64,000 bases of DNA from Derxia lacustris (GCF_002105195.1 NZ_MUHU01000007.1:1-64000), one strand, 5' to 3'; counted from the first letter of the stretch, positions 1 to 8,280 are shown. Notes: generated by a model not told the origin, from the letters alone. Program-made: numbers and translations.

Positions 1-1410
1 GGGCGGGAACGGCAGGAAGGCCGGGGCGGCGGGCTCCGGGCGACGGCGCCGGTCGGCGGCGATGGCGCCGACCAGCACGAGCAATTGCATGAGCGTCAGC
101 GGCCAGGCCACCGCGAAGGGCGTGCCGCCGCCGTGCTGCCAGCCGGCTTCGGCCAGCACCGTGCTGTTGAGATAGGACAGGCCGGCGACGGCCGCGACGG
201 CCGGCACTGCCGGGCTGGCGCGCAGCACCGCCGGCGCCAGCGCCCACAGCCAGTACCAGGGGTTCACCACCGGCGCGAAGACCAGCAGTGCCACCACGGC
301 GGCATCGGCCGGCGGCAGCGAGCGCGGCCAGCGCGCCGCCACGGCGCGCCAGCGCAAGCCGATCCAGGCGATGGCGAAGGCGATCAGCGCGCCGGCCAGG
401 GCCCGTGCGACCGCTGGCGAACAGACCAGGTCGACGCTGCGGAACAGCAGCGGGTTGAAGCGCCATTCGCGCGCGAACACGGCGAGCGAGGTGGCATCGC
501 TGCCGGCGCCGGCGAGCAGGAAGGGCAGGTAGCAGCCGGCCAGCGCAGCGGCGCTGCCGAAGCCGATCCAGCCGACCCAGCGCAGCGTGGCTGCGGCAGG
601 CCGGTGCGGCCCCGGCAGGGCCGCGCGGCGGCCTGCCGGCGGCAGGCAGAACAGCGCCAGCGCGGCCAGTGCCGACAGCTTGGTCGCGGCCGCCAGCCCC
701 AGCAGGGCACCGGCCAGACCCGGCCGGGCGCGGTGCCAGGCCAGCAGCGCGAGCAGCAGGAACAGGCCGACCACGCCGTCCGGATGGGCGGTGGCGATGG
801 CTTCCTTCAGCAGCAGCGGATGCAGCGCATAGGCCGCCAGCCAGCGCGGCGCCACGCGCTGCGCGGCCAGTACGCACAGCACTGCCATGTCGAGCGCCGC
901 CAGCAGGCCCTGGAGCGCGCCGATGCGGCCCGGCGCGATCAGGTGGGCGAGTGCGAACAGCGCTTGCAGCACCGGCCCGTACAGGGTCGGCAGGTCGGGG
1001 TTGTTGATGCCGCCGAGGATGTCCTGCCAGCGCGCATCGAGCTGCGTGGCGCCGAAGAAGTCCGACGGCGCATGCCGGTAGGGATCGAAATGGGTGGCGG
1101 TGCGCATGCCATCCCACAGGTAGCGGAAATGGTCGTCTTCGAGCAGCGGCGTGGCGGCGCTGGCGGCCAGCCGCAGCAGCAGTGCAAGGCCGAGCACGAA
1201 GCCCGGCGTGAGCCGTCCGAAGCGTGAGTCGCAGGCCAGCCAGGCCAGCGTGCCGATGCCGACGCCGGCGGCGCCGAGCACGCCGGCCAGGGCCCGCGCG
1301 CCATCCGCCGCGCCGAACACGGTGCCGCCCGCGAGCAGCAGCGCGACCTGGGTCGCGCCGAGCAGCGCAAGGCCGGCCGCGTGGGCAGGTGGAAGCGGGC
1401 GGGCGTGCAT
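1..1410 (-). CDS. Membrane glycosyltransferase, GT87/DUF2029-like (3' end cut by window edge)
   Basis: Read leftward from the ATG at 1410, the frame stays open to the window edge (470 codons seen), so the C-terminus is missing. The translation is a chain of hydrophobic helices broken by short Arg- and Pro-rich loops. An early acidic motif, LLEDDHFRYLWDG, is followed by FDPYRHAPSDF. This is the layout of polytopic GT-C type mannosyl- or glucosyltransferases of the GT87/DUF2029 group, which take sugar from a polyprenyl phosphate donor at the membrane, with the acidic pair near the first loop as the usual catalytic region. It starts 13 bases after the outer-membrane protein gene and is probably the last visible gene of that leftward operon. 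Donor and acceptor cannot be told from sequence. Confidence 0.75.
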   Translation of the reverse strand, partial: MHARPLPPAHAAGLALLGATQVALLLAGGTVFGAADGARALAGVLGAAGVGIGTLAWLACDSRFGRLTPGFVLGLALLLRLAASAATPLLEDDHFRYLWDGMRTATHFDPYRHAPSDFFGATQLDARWQDILGGINNPDLPTLYGPVLQALFALAHLIAPGRIGALQGLLAALDMAVLCVLAAQRVAPRWLAAYALHPLLLKEAIATAHPDGVVGLFLLLALLAWHRARPGLAGALLGLAAATKLSALAALALFCLPPAGRRAALPGPHRPAAATLRWVGWIGFGSAAALAGCYLPFLLAGAGSDATSLAVFAREWRFNPLLFRSVDLVCSPAVARALAGALIAFAIAWIGLRWRAVAARWPRSLPPADAAVVALLVFAPVVNPWYWLWALAPAVLRASPAVPAVAAVAGLSYLNSTVLAEAGWQHGGGTPFAVAWPLTLMQLLVLVGAIAADRRRRPEPAAPAFLPFPP

Positions 1411-1423
1411 GGCCGGCGCGGCG

Positions 1424-2293
1424 TCAGAACGCGAAGGTGTAGGCCAGATTGGCGATGGCCTGGTCCTGCACCGTGTTGCGACCGCCGGTGACGGTGCCCA
1501 CGCTCAGTGCCACGCCCTGATTGCCGGCAAAGGCATAGCCCACGCCGATCTTGGCGATCTGGCGTTCCTCGCGTACCTCGGGGAAGCGCGCCAGCGTGAA
1601 GCCCGGGCCGCCGATGTCGAGCTCGCCGCTGTAGCGCTTGGCGCTGTAGCCGAGGCTGGCGCTCCACTTCGGCGCGAAGCGGTAGCGCGTGCCGATGTCG
1701 ATGAAGGCGGCGTTGGGGATGTGGCTGTCGCGGTGCTGGAAGCCGAGTTCGGCCGAGCCCGACCACTTCGACGTGAACTGCTTGCCGACGATCGCGTCGA
1801 CCTCGACACCGCTCGCGCCGTTGCCGATGCCGGCAAAGCGGCCGGCGTCGTAGTCGCCCTTGACGATGCCGGCCAGCCGCAGGGTCAGGGTCGGCAGCGC
1901 CGGCCGCTCCAGCTCGTCGAGCGCGCGCCAGCTCACGCCGATCACGCTGTCGGCCAGGCCGTAGCTGTTGTCGGCATTGCCCGACTTGACCGCCGCATAG
2001 GCCACGGCGACGTCGAGCGCGAAGGCATCGCTGATGCCGTAGTCGAGCCGCAGCGCGCTGGTCGAGCGGCGATAGCGCGTGGCGGCGCCGCCGGTGATGT
2101 CGCTGATGCTGAGCTTCTGGTCGCCGATCCAGCCCTTGTTGCCGCTCTGCTCGGTATGGCTGGCGGTGAGGGCGGCGCTGCCCGGAATCGGCAGCCAGGG
2201 TGAATCGCCTTCGGCGAAGGCCGCGAGCGGCGCGACGGCGAGCAGCAGGGCGAGGGCTTTGCGTGCATGCATGGTCTCGGTCCTCGCGTTCAC
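1424..2293 (-). CDS. Outer-membrane beta-barrel protein
   Basis: The frame encodes 289 residues from a GTG at 2293 that overlaps the stop of the upstream CxxC gene (GTGA), which suggests translational coupling. An internal ATG at 2272 gives a cleaner signal peptide (MHARKALALLLAVAPLAAFA, then EGD), so either start is possible. The mature part consists of alternating aromatic and polar strands (for example WSGSAELGFQHRD, FIDIGTRYRF, WSASLGYSAKRYS) and ends in aromatic YTFAF. A terminal Phe is typical of BAM-assembled barrels. Roughly 10-12 strands are plausible. The nearest family is the putative porin/transporter group of phenol-degradation-type outer-membrane proteins, but no substrate is indicated. 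It sits between a small CxxC protein and a membrane glycosyltransferase in one operon. Confidence 0.7.
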   Translation of the reverse strand: MNARTETMHARKALALLLAVAPLAAFAEGDSPWLPIPGSAALTASHTEQSGNKGWIGDQKLSISDITGGAATRYRRSTSALRLDYGISDAFALDVAVAYAAVKSGNADNSYGLADSVIGVSWRALDELERPALPTLTLRLAGIVKGDYDAGRFAGIGNGASGVEVDAIVGKQFTSKWSGSAELGFQHRDSHIPNAAFIDIGTRYRFAPKWSASLGYSAKRYSGELDIGGPGFTLARFPEVREERQIAKIGVGYAFAGNQGVALSVGTVTGGRNTVQDQAIANLAYTFAF

Positions 2294-2589
2294 AGCTTGA
2301 AGCGGCGCTTGAGGTAGACGCCGAGCGCATTGGCTTCGTCGTCGGCCAGCGTCGGCAGGTGCTTGCCGGCGAGCAGTTCGCGCGCGGTGGCTTCGTCGAG
2401 CGACTTGCCCGGCAGCGGGCAGCTGGCGCAGGCGACCTTGCTGGCATAGACGCTCTTGCCGAGGTTGTAGGCCTGGGCGTCGCCGGTTTCCGCGCCGCCG
2501 CCGGCATCGGAGCCGGAGGCGCGCGCCGCCACGGCGCCGAGGCCGAGCGCGAGCGCGATCGATAGATGGGCAAGCGGTTTGAGGTTCAA
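2290..2589 (-). CDS. Small secreted CxxC protein
   Basis: I start this gene at the TTG at 2589 because AAGGAGA lies six bases upstream, and because the resulting 99-residue protein begins directly with a signal peptide (MNLKPLAHLSIALALGLG... up to ARA-S). The longer in-frame alternative adds an unlikely Arg- and Pro-rich extension. The mature part is about 75 residues with one motif, ACASCPLPGK, then a short helical C-terminus ending YLKRRFKL. The CxxC context and the ending resemble single-domain c-type cytochromes, but the His that should follow CxxC is replaced by Pro, so covalent haem attachment by the usual route is doubtful. A thiol-redox or metal site is an alternative. Its stop overlaps the start of the outer-membrane protein gene, so the two are probably made together. 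Confidence 0.65.
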   Translation of the reverse strand: MNLKPLAHLSIALALGLGAVAARASGSDAGGGAETGDAQAYNLGKSVYASKVACASCPLPGKSLDEATARELLAGKHLPTLADDEANALGVYLKRRFKL

Positions 2590-2626
2590 GCGGACTCTCC
2601 TTGGGTTGTGGTCGTGGGTGGGCGAA

Positions 2627-3436
2627 TCAGCGCCGCGCGTTCGGGGCGAGCGCGCGGGCCTGGGCAAGGCGGAGGGCGAGGCGATGGGCGAGCGAGCCGG
2701 GCCGGCGCGCGAGTTCGCGCAGCCAGAGCCGGCCGATCATTCCGAGGATTCCGCAGCCCGCGCCGACGACGCCGCGCAGGCTTCCGCTGATCTTGGAAAC
2801 GCCGCCGGCGCGGGCGCGCCAGGCCACCGGCAGCTGCACCGTGCACAGGCCGAGGCGGTGCGCGCGCACCTGCATCTCCACGGTCCAGCCGTAGGCGCGG
2901 TCGCGCATGTCGAGGCGGTCGAAGGCGGTTCGGCGCAGCGCGCGATAGGGGCCCAGATCGGCCGCCGGCACCTGCCAGATCAGCCGCATCAGCCAGCAGG
3001 CCAGGGCATTGCCCCAGCGCTGGGCGGCGGTCAGCGCGCCGGGGTCGGGCGTGAGGCGCAGGCCCACCGCCAGCTCGGCGCCGGCGTCGATGGCGCCGAG
3101 CAGCCAGCGCGCGTCGGCCGGATCGGCGGCGCCGTCGCCATCGACGAAGATCAGCACCTCGCCACGGCTGGCCTGCACCGCATGCCAGCAGGCTTCGCCA
3201 TAGCCGGGACGCGGCACCGTCAGCACGCGGGCGCCGGCCGCCAGCGCGACGGCGGCGGTGGCATCGGTCGAGCCGTTGTCGGCCACCACCACTTCGTCGA
3301 TGAGCGGCCCGCCGTCGGCGGCGACGCAGGCCAGCAGGCCGGTCACGACGGCGCCGATGCAGGCTTCCTCGTTGCGCGCCGGCACGATGGCGCTGACGCG
3401 GCAGGGCGGGGCGGGACGGGCGGCGTGGGTCTTCAT
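2627..3436 (-). CDS. Family 2 glycosyltransferase
   Basis: The protein has 269 residues. The N-terminus is a GT-A fold: VSAIVPARNEEACIGAVV (donor site strand), VVVADNGSTDAT, then LIFVDGDGAADP, where the DGD/DxD triad binds the nucleotide sugar through a metal. PGYGEACWHAV, between those blocks, is characteristic of the dolichol- or undecaprenyl-phosphate glucose/mannose synthase type (DPG/DPM synthase-like), and AYGWTVEMQVRA follows. The C-terminal 60 residues have one or two weakly hydrophobic segments. A polyprenyl-phosphate sugar made here could feed the membrane glycosyltransferase at 1-1410, which is an inference from the shared operon. It is first in the leftward run and is divergent from the TIGR04283 gene across about 210 bases. 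Confidence 0.8.
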   Translation of the reverse strand: MKTHAARPAPPCRVSAIVPARNEEACIGAVVTGLLACVAADGGPLIDEVVVADNGSTDATAAVALAAGARVLTVPRPGYGEACWHAVQASRGEVLIFVDGDGAADPADARWLLGAIDAGAELAVGLRLTPDPGALTAAQRWGNALACWLMRLIWQVPAADLGPYRALRRTAFDRLDMRDRAYGWTVEMQVRAHRLGLCTVQLPVAWRARAGGVSKISGSLRGVVGAGCGILGMIGRLWLRELARRPGSLAHRLALRLAQARALAPNARR

Positions 3437-3611
3437 GGGCTCGACTGGCGGAGATCGCGGGGCCGGCCTTCGGCCGGGACGCGCTGGCCGACGGGTTTTG
3501 GAGCGATCGTTCAGCGCGGCGCCAGTAGAGCGGCTTCGTCGGGCCGAATCCTCACGAAAGATTCACGGCGCGGCGGCGCGAGGCCCGGGGCGAAATTTCT
3601 TTTGCCGGCGC

Positions 3612-3642
3612 TGTAAGAACCGTGCCGGCCGGCGCGACCAAG
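3612..3642 (+). promoter_or_regulatory. Candidate ECF-sigma promoter before the TIGR04283 gene
   Basis: TGTAAGAA at 3612-3619 and CGACCAAG at 3635-3642 are separated by 15 bases. The same two blocks with 14 bases between occur before the DUF1223 gene at 8953-8982. An upstream T-rich stretch (AAATTTCTTTTGC against AAAAAATCTTTTGC), a GCCGGCCGG spacer core and the following AAGCC-CATG are also shared. The ECF assignment is inference from the conserved pair and its spacing. The ATG of the gene is only four bases beyond the second block, so the transcript may start at or near the start codon. Confidence 0.55.
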
Positions 3643-3646
3643 CCTC

Positions 3647-4435
3647 ATGCGACCCGCCCAATCCCTGTCCCGGCCGATTTGCCGGCCCGCCTGCGCCAGT
3701 GCCAGCGCCTGCGCGCCCGGGCCGGCCCGCGTCCCTGCCGCCACCGCCGATCCCGGCGAGCCGGCGCTTTCCATCGTGGTGCCGGTGCTCGACGAAGCCA
3801 CGGCGCTGCCCGGCCTGCTGGCGCAGTTGCGCGACTTCGCCGCGCGCGGCTGCGAGCTGGTGGTGGTGGACGGCGGCAGCCGCGACGGCTCGGTGGCGAT
3901 CGCGCGCGCGGCCGGCGTGACCGTCGTCGAGGCGGCTTCGGGCCGGGCTGCGCAGATGAATGCCGGCGTCCGGGTCGCCCGTGGCCGGACGCTGCTGTTC
4001 CTGCATGCCGACACCCGGCTGCCGGCCGATGCCGATGCGCTGGTACTGGCGGCGCTGGCCGACGGGCGCCATGAGTGGGGACGCTTCGATGTGCGCATCG
4101 AGGGCCGGCCGGCGCTGCTGCCCGTGGTGGCGGCGCTGATGAACCGGCGCTCGCGGCTGACCGGCATCGCGACCGGCGATCAGGCCATGTTCATGCGGCG
4201 CTCGGTCTTCATGGCGCTCGGCGGTTTTCCGGACCAGCCGCTGATGGAGGACGTGGAGCTGTCGCGCCGGTTGCGGCGCCGGTCGGCGCCGGCCTGCCTG
4301 CGCGCGCGCGTGATCACGTCGGGCCGGCGCTGGGAGGCGCGCGGTCCGTGGCGCACCGTTTTCCTCATGTGGCGGCTGCGCCTGGCCTACTGGCTTGGCG
4401 TGTCGCCCGAACGACTGGCAAGGGCCTACCGATGA
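3647..4435 (+). CDS. TIGR04283-family glycosyltransferase (GT2)
   Basis: The protein has 262 residues. The GT-A core begins near residue 40 with LSIVVPVLDEATALPGLL, then ELVVVDGGSRDGSVAIA, GRAAQMNAGVRVARG and LLFLHADTRLP (the HAD triad in place of DxD). These match the TIGR04283 family, which is named for frequent linkage to arsenosugar loci although its chemistry is not well settled. ATGDQAMFMRRSVF and GGFPDQPLMEDVELSRRL are the other family blocks. The first ~38 residues are low-complexity Ala/Pro/Arg with several Cys and no recognised role. The ATG at 3647 is the only usable start before the domain. It is followed after 25 bases by the TIGR04282 gene, the usual partner. Confidence 0.85.
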   Translation: MRPAQSLSRPICRPACASASACAPGPARVPAATADPGEPALSIVVPVLDEATALPGLLAQLRDFAARGCELVVVDGGSRDGSVAIARAAGVTVVEAASGRAAQMNAGVRVARGRTLLFLHADTRLPADADALVLAALADGRHEWGRFDVRIEGRPALLPVVAALMNRRSRLTGIATGDQAMFMRRSVFMALGGFPDQPLMEDVELSRRLRRRSAPACLRARVITSGRRWEARGPWRTVFLMWRLRLAYWLGVSPERLARAYR

Positions 4436-4460
4436 CACTGCCGCATTCCGGAGGCCGGCC

Positions 4461-5093
4461 ATGAAGCCGGCCCGCATCCTGCTGTTCGCCAAGGCGCCGC
4501 TGCCCGGCCTGGCCAAGACCCGACTGATTCCGGCGCTCGGCGCCGACGGTGCCGCCATGCTGGCGCGGCGCCTGCTGGACCATGCCCTGCGCGAGGCGGT
4601 CGAGGCCGACATCGGGCCGGTCGAACTGTGCGCCACGCCGCCCGACGACGCGGTCTGGGCCGGCATCGCGCTGCCGCCGGGCGTGACGCGCAGCGACCAG
4701 GGCGCGGGCGATCTGGGCCAGCGTCTCGCGCGCGCCGCCGCGCGTTCCGTCGCCGCCGGCGAGACGCCCATCCTCATCGGCGCCGACTGTCCGGCGCTCG
4801 ACGCGCGCCGGCTCATGCTGGTGGCCGCCAGCTGCCTGGACGCCGACGCGACGATGGTGCCGGCGCGCGACGGCGGCTATGTGGCGCTCGGTCTGGCGCG
4901 CTTCCACCCCAGTCTGTTCGACGGCATCGCCTGGAGCACCGACGGCGTGGCCGCGGCCACCCGCGCGCGCGTGGCCGCGCTCGGCTGGCGGCTGCGCTGC
5001 CTGCCCGCGCTGACCGACATCGACGAGCCGGCCGACCTGGCGGCGCTGCCGCCGCACTGGCCCGAGGCGCAGCGCGCGGAGCTGGCGCCATGA
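4461..5093 (+). CDS. TIGR04282-family glycosyltransferase (DUF2064)
   Basis: The chosen start at 4461 has GGAGG nine bases upstream and gives 210 residues beginning MKPARILLFAKAPLPGLAKTRL. This is the conserved nucleotide-binding N-terminus of DUF2064/TIGR04282 proteins, which are related to nucleotidyltransferases such as CofC. Further blocks are ETPILIGADCPALD (metal-binding GxDCP), ATMVPARDGGYVALGL, IAWSTDGV and LTDIDEPADL. The last two are close to family signatures. It follows the TIGR04283 gene and its stop overlaps the response-regulator start (ATGA). Whether the pair acts on an arsenosugar, a polyol or another acceptor cannot be decided, because no ArsM/ArsS-type gene is visible. Confidence 0.85.
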   Translation: MKPARILLFAKAPLPGLAKTRLIPALGADGAAMLARRLLDHALREAVEADIGPVELCATPPDDAVWAGIALPPGVTRSDQGAGDLGQRLARAAARSVAAGETPILIGADCPALDARRLMLVAASCLDADATMVPARDGGYVALGLARFHPSLFDGIAWSTDGVAAATRARVAALGWRLRCLPALTDIDEPADLAALPPHWPEAQRAELAP

Positions 5094-5809
5094 CCGCCGC
5101 CCGCCGCATCCTCGTGGTCGAGGACGACGCCCACATCGCCGAACTGCTGCGCCTGCATCTGGGCGATGCCGGCTATGCCGTGACCCATGCCGCCGACGGC
5201 GACAGCGGCGCCCGCCTGCTCGCCGAGGCGAGCTGGGACGCGCTCATCCTCGACCTGATGCTGCCCGGCATCGACGGGCTGGAGCTGTGCCGGCGGGCCC
5301 GCGCCCAGCCGCGCTACACGCCGATCGTCATCACCAGCGCCAGGTCGAGCGAGGTGCACCGCATCCTCGGCCTGGAGCTGGGCGCCGACGACTATCTGGC
5401 CAAGCCGTTCTCGGTGCTGGAGCTGGTGGCGCGGCTGCGCGCGCTGCTGCGCCGGGGCGATGCGCTGGCCCAGCCGGCGCGCGCCGCCGACGGCCCGATC
5501 CGGCTTGGCGGCCTGAGCGTGGACGCGGTCGCGCGCGAAGCCAGCGCCGACGGCCGCGCGCTCGAACTCACGCCGCGCGAATTCGACCTGCTGCTGTTCT
5601 TCGCGCGCCATCCGGGCGAGGTGTTCTCGCGCAACGACCTGCTCGACGAGGTCTGGGGCAACCGCTACGACGGCTACGAGCACACGGTCAACACCCACAT
5701 CAACCGGCTGCGCAGCAAGATCGAGCCCGACCCGGCCATGCCGCGCCGCATCCTCACTGTGTGGGGGCGCGGCTACAAGCTGGCGCCGGCCGCCGGCGCC
5801 GACGCATGA
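5090..5809 (+). CDS. OmpR/PhoB-type response regulator
   Basis: The protein has 239 residues. The receiver domain (about 5-120) has the acidic pocket E11/D12/D13, the phosphoacceptor Asp55 in LILDLMLPG, the switch Ser/Thr in IVITSARS and Lys in LAKPFSVLELVARL. The winged-helix DNA-binding domain (about 140-232) shows ELTPREFDLLLFFARHPGEVFSR and YDGYEHTVNTHINRLRSKIE, typical of the OmpR class. The ATG at 5090 overlaps the previous stop, and its own stop overlaps the kinase start, so four genes from 3647 to 7305 look like one transcript. The regulon is not evident. It could act on the glycosyltransferase operon itself. Confidence 0.92.
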   Translation: MTAARRILVVEDDAHIAELLRLHLGDAGYAVTHAADGDSGARLLAEASWDALILDLMLPGIDGLELCRRARAQPRYTPIVITSARSSEVHRILGLELGADDYLAKPFSVLELVARLRALLRRGDALAQPARAADGPIRLGGLSVDAVAREASADGRALELTPREFDLLLFFARHPGEVFSRNDLLDEVWGNRYDGYEHTVNTHINRLRSKIEPDPAMPRRILTVWGRGYKLAPAAGADA

Positions 5810-7305
5810 GGCCGCGCGCCTGGCTCGGCCGGCTCACGCTCGGGCAGCGGCTGTGCGCGGTGTTCACGCTGCTGCTGCTGGCCGGCGTCGGCGGCACGCT
5901 GGCGGTGCAGCTGCGGCTCGGCGAGCAGCGCGAGCAGGAGCTGGTGCAAAGGCTGTCGGCCGGGCTGGCGGCGCACATCGCCGGCAACGGCGCGCTGATG
6001 GCGCACGGCGATCTCGATCCGCGCGCGGTGCAGGCGCTGTTCGGCAAGCTCATGGACGTGAACCCGAGCGTCGAGGTCTATCTGCTGGCGCCCGACGGCC
6101 GCATCGTCGGCGATGCCGCGCCGCCCGGCCATCTGCGCCGCGCGCGCGTGGACCTGGCGCCGGTGCGGGCCTTTCTGGCCGGCCGGCCGCTGCCCATCGT
6201 CGGCGACGATCCGCGCAGCGCCGAGGCGCGCAAGGTGTTCAGCGCCGCGCCGCTGCGCATCGACGGTCACGACGCCGGCTATGTGTATGTGGTGCTGATC
6301 GGCGAGGACCACGATGCGCTCGCGGCGCGCGGCCGGCCCGACCATCTGCTGGCGCTGACGCTGCTGGCGGTCGGCCTGGTGCTGGCGCTGGTGCTGACGG
6401 TCGGGCTGGTGGCGGTGCGCAGCGTCACCCGGCCGCTCGACCGGCTGACGGCGGCGGTGCGCGGCTTTGCCGCCGACGGCCGGGCCGACGCGGCCAGTTT
6501 CGACGGTGCCTTGCCGGCCGGCAGCGGCGACGAGATCGCGCTGCTGCGCCAGGCCTTCGCCCAGATGGCCGGCCGCATCGGCGAGCAATGGCGCGCCCTC
6601 GCGGCCCAGGACGAGCAGCGGCGCGAACTCGTGGCCAACATCTCGCACGACCTGCGCACGCCGCTGACCTCGCTGCACGGCTTTCTGGAAACCCTGCTCA
6701 TCAAGTCCGACTCGCTCGGCGAGGCCGAGCGCCGGCGCTATCTGGAGGTGGCGCTGGCGCAGAGCCGCAAGGTCGGCCGGCTGGCGCAGGAGCTGTTCGA
6801 GCTGGCGCGGCTGGAGTACGGCGTGGTCAAGCCCGAGACCGAGGACTTCTCGCTCGCCGAGCTGGTGCATGACGTGCTGCAGAAGTTCGAGCTGGCGGCG
6901 CAGGCGCGGCGCCAGCGGCTGCGCGCCGACATCGCGCCCGGCCTGCCGGTGGTCACGGCCGATCTCGGGCTGATCGAGCGGGTGCTGACCAATCTGCTCG
7001 ACAACGCGATTCGCCACACGCCCGAGGGCGGCGACATCGAGGTGCAGCTGTGGCTGGCCGGCGGTCAGGTGATGGTGCAGATCAGCGACAGCGGGCCGGG
7101 CATTCCGGCGGCGCTGCGGCCGGGCCTGTTCACGCGCGCGGCGTTTGCCGGCCAGCCGCGCCCGGCATCGAGCAATGCGAGCGGCGGGCTCGGGCTCATC
7201 ATCGTGCGGCGCATCCTGGAGCTGCACGGCAGCGAGATCCGGCTGGTGAGCGGCGGCGGTGGCGGCGCGGTGTTCCGGTTTCCGCTTGCGGCGCGCGGCT
7301 GCTAG
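5806..7305 (+). CDS. Membrane sensor histidine kinase
   Basis: The protein has 499 residues. The first membrane segment lies near residues 13-33 and the second near 182-204. Between them is a periplasmic sensor of about 145 residues without an obvious named domain (it contains VEVYLLAPDGRIVGDAAPPGHL, which looks PAS/dCACHE-like). A HAMP segment follows (SVTRPLDRLTAAVRGFA). The dimerisation box NISHDLRTPLTSLHGF carries the autophosphorylated His281. The ATPase domain has LTNLLDNAIRHTPEGG (N box), ISDSGPGIP (G1) and GGLGLIIVRRILELHG (G2). It is translationally coupled to the response regulator upstream, its presumed phosphotransfer partner. It ends nine bases before the convergent LysR gene, with no terminator hairpin seen. 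Confidence 0.92.
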   Translation: MRPRAWLGRLTLGQRLCAVFTLLLLAGVGGTLAVQLRLGEQREQELVQRLSAGLAAHIAGNGALMAHGDLDPRAVQALFGKLMDVNPSVEVYLLAPDGRIVGDAAPPGHLRRARVDLAPVRAFLAGRPLPIVGDDPRSAEARKVFSAAPLRIDGHDAGYVYVVLIGEDHDALAARGRPDHLLALTLLAVGLVLALVLTVGLVAVRSVTRPLDRLTAAVRGFAADGRADAASFDGALPAGSGDEIALLRQAFAQMAGRIGEQWRALAAQDEQRRELVANISHDLRTPLTSLHGFLETLLIKSDSLGEAERRRYLEVALAQSRKVGRLAQELFELARLEYGVVKPETEDFSLAELVHDVLQKFELAAQARRQRLRADIAPGLPVVTADLGLIERVLTNLLDNAIRHTPEGGDIEVQLWLAGGQVMVQISDSGPGIPAALRPGLFTRAAFAGQPRPASSNASGGLGLIIVRRILELHGSEIRLVSGGGGGAVFRFPLAARGC

Positions 7306-7314
7306 CGGCCGGGT

Positions 7315-8235
7315 TCAGGCGCGGTAGCCCAGCTCGGCCCGCAGCGCCGGCACCAGAAAATCGACCAGCCCGCGCGTCTTGGCGGTGGCCAGCCGGGTGC
7401 GCGTGAACACCACATGCACCGGCAGCGGCGCCGGCTCCCAGTCGGTCAGCACGCGTTGCAGCCGGCCATCGGCCAGCATGGCCTCGGCCTGATACGACAG
7501 CACGCAGGTCAGCCCCTTGCCCTCCAGCGCCGAGGCCAGTGCCGCATCGGCGCTGTTGACCGTCAGCCGCGGCTGCACCCGCACCTGCCGCAGCCGCTCG
7601 GCGCGCCCGTCGGCGCTGCCAGGGCCAAAGCTCCACACCTCGCTCGGCGTGATCTGCGTGAACGCGATGCAGGCCAGCGCCGCCAGATCGGCCGGCTCGC
7701 GCGGCGGCCGCACCCGCGCCAGATACGCCGGGCTGGCGCAGACGATGCGGCTCACCTCGCCGACCTTGAGCGCGACCAGACTCGAATCGGGCAGATGGCC
7801 GATGCGCACCGCCAGATCGATGCCTTCGTCGATCACATTCACCACGCGGTCGAGCAGCAGCAGCCGCACCTGCACCGCCGCATGCCGGTCGAGAAAGGCA
7901 TCGACCTGCGGCCGCACCTTGAGCCGGCCGAACATGCGCGGCGCGGTCACGGTAAGCAGGCCGCGCGGCGCGGCGCGGTCGCCGGCGGCGCCAAGCTCGG
8001 CCTCCTCGATCTGCTCCAGCACCGCGCGACAGGTGCCCAGATAGGCCTCGCCACGCTCGGTGAGCCGGAGCGAGCGCGTGGTGCGCACCAGCAGCGGCGC
8101 GCCCAGCCGCGCCTCCAGAAAACCGAGCGCCCGGCTCACCGCCGCCGGCGACTTGCCGAGCCGGCGCCCGCCGCGCGCCAGGCTGCCTTCATCGACCACC
8201 GCCACGAACAGCGCCATTGCATCGAGTCGGTCCAT
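7315..8235 (-). CDS. LysR-family transcriptional regulator
   Basis: The protein has 306 residues. An N-terminal winged helix-turn-helix (residues ~1-60: MALFVAVVDEGSLARGGRRL, SPAAVSRALGFLEARLGAPLLVRTTR) is followed by a substrate-binding domain of the periplasmic-binding type. The segment VVNVIDEGIDLAVRIGHLPDSSLVA is typical of the LysR subgroup containing DsdC/AaeR-like and many uncharacterised regulators. It is divergent from the AhpD-like gene at 8358 across 122 bases that contain several palindromic elements. Regulation of that neighbour, together with autoregulation, is the usual arrangement for the family and is inferred here. The inducer is unknown. Confidence 0.9.
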   Translation of the reverse strand: MDRLDAMALFVAVVDEGSLARGGRRLGKSPAAVSRALGFLEARLGAPLLVRTTRSLRLTERGEAYLGTCRAVLEQIEEAELGAAGDRAAPRGLLTVTAPRMFGRLKVRPQVDAFLDRHAAVQVRLLLLDRVVNVIDEGIDLAVRIGHLPDSSLVALKVGEVSRIVCASPAYLARVRPPREPADLAALACIAFTQITPSEVWSFGPGSADGRAERLRQVRVQPRLTVNSADAALASALEGKGLTCVLSYQAEAMLADGRLQRVLTDWEPAPLPVHVVFTRTRLATAKTRGLVDFLVPALRAELGYRA

Positions 8236-8236
8236 G

Positions 8237-8280
8237 ATTCATTACATCCATTTTGCGCAAGAACAGCTTGCAGGATGAAT
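8237..8280. promoter_or_regulatory. Candidate LysR operator region
   Basis: The divergent gap between the LysR gene and the AhpD-like gene holds ATTCAT (8237-8242) and its inverse ATGAAT (8275-8280). Nested between them is the palindrome TTGCGCAA (8253-8260), and a TTGCAGG block lies to its right. LysR proteins usually bind interrupted dyads in such divergent regions. The exact binding site is inference. Confidence 0.35.
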
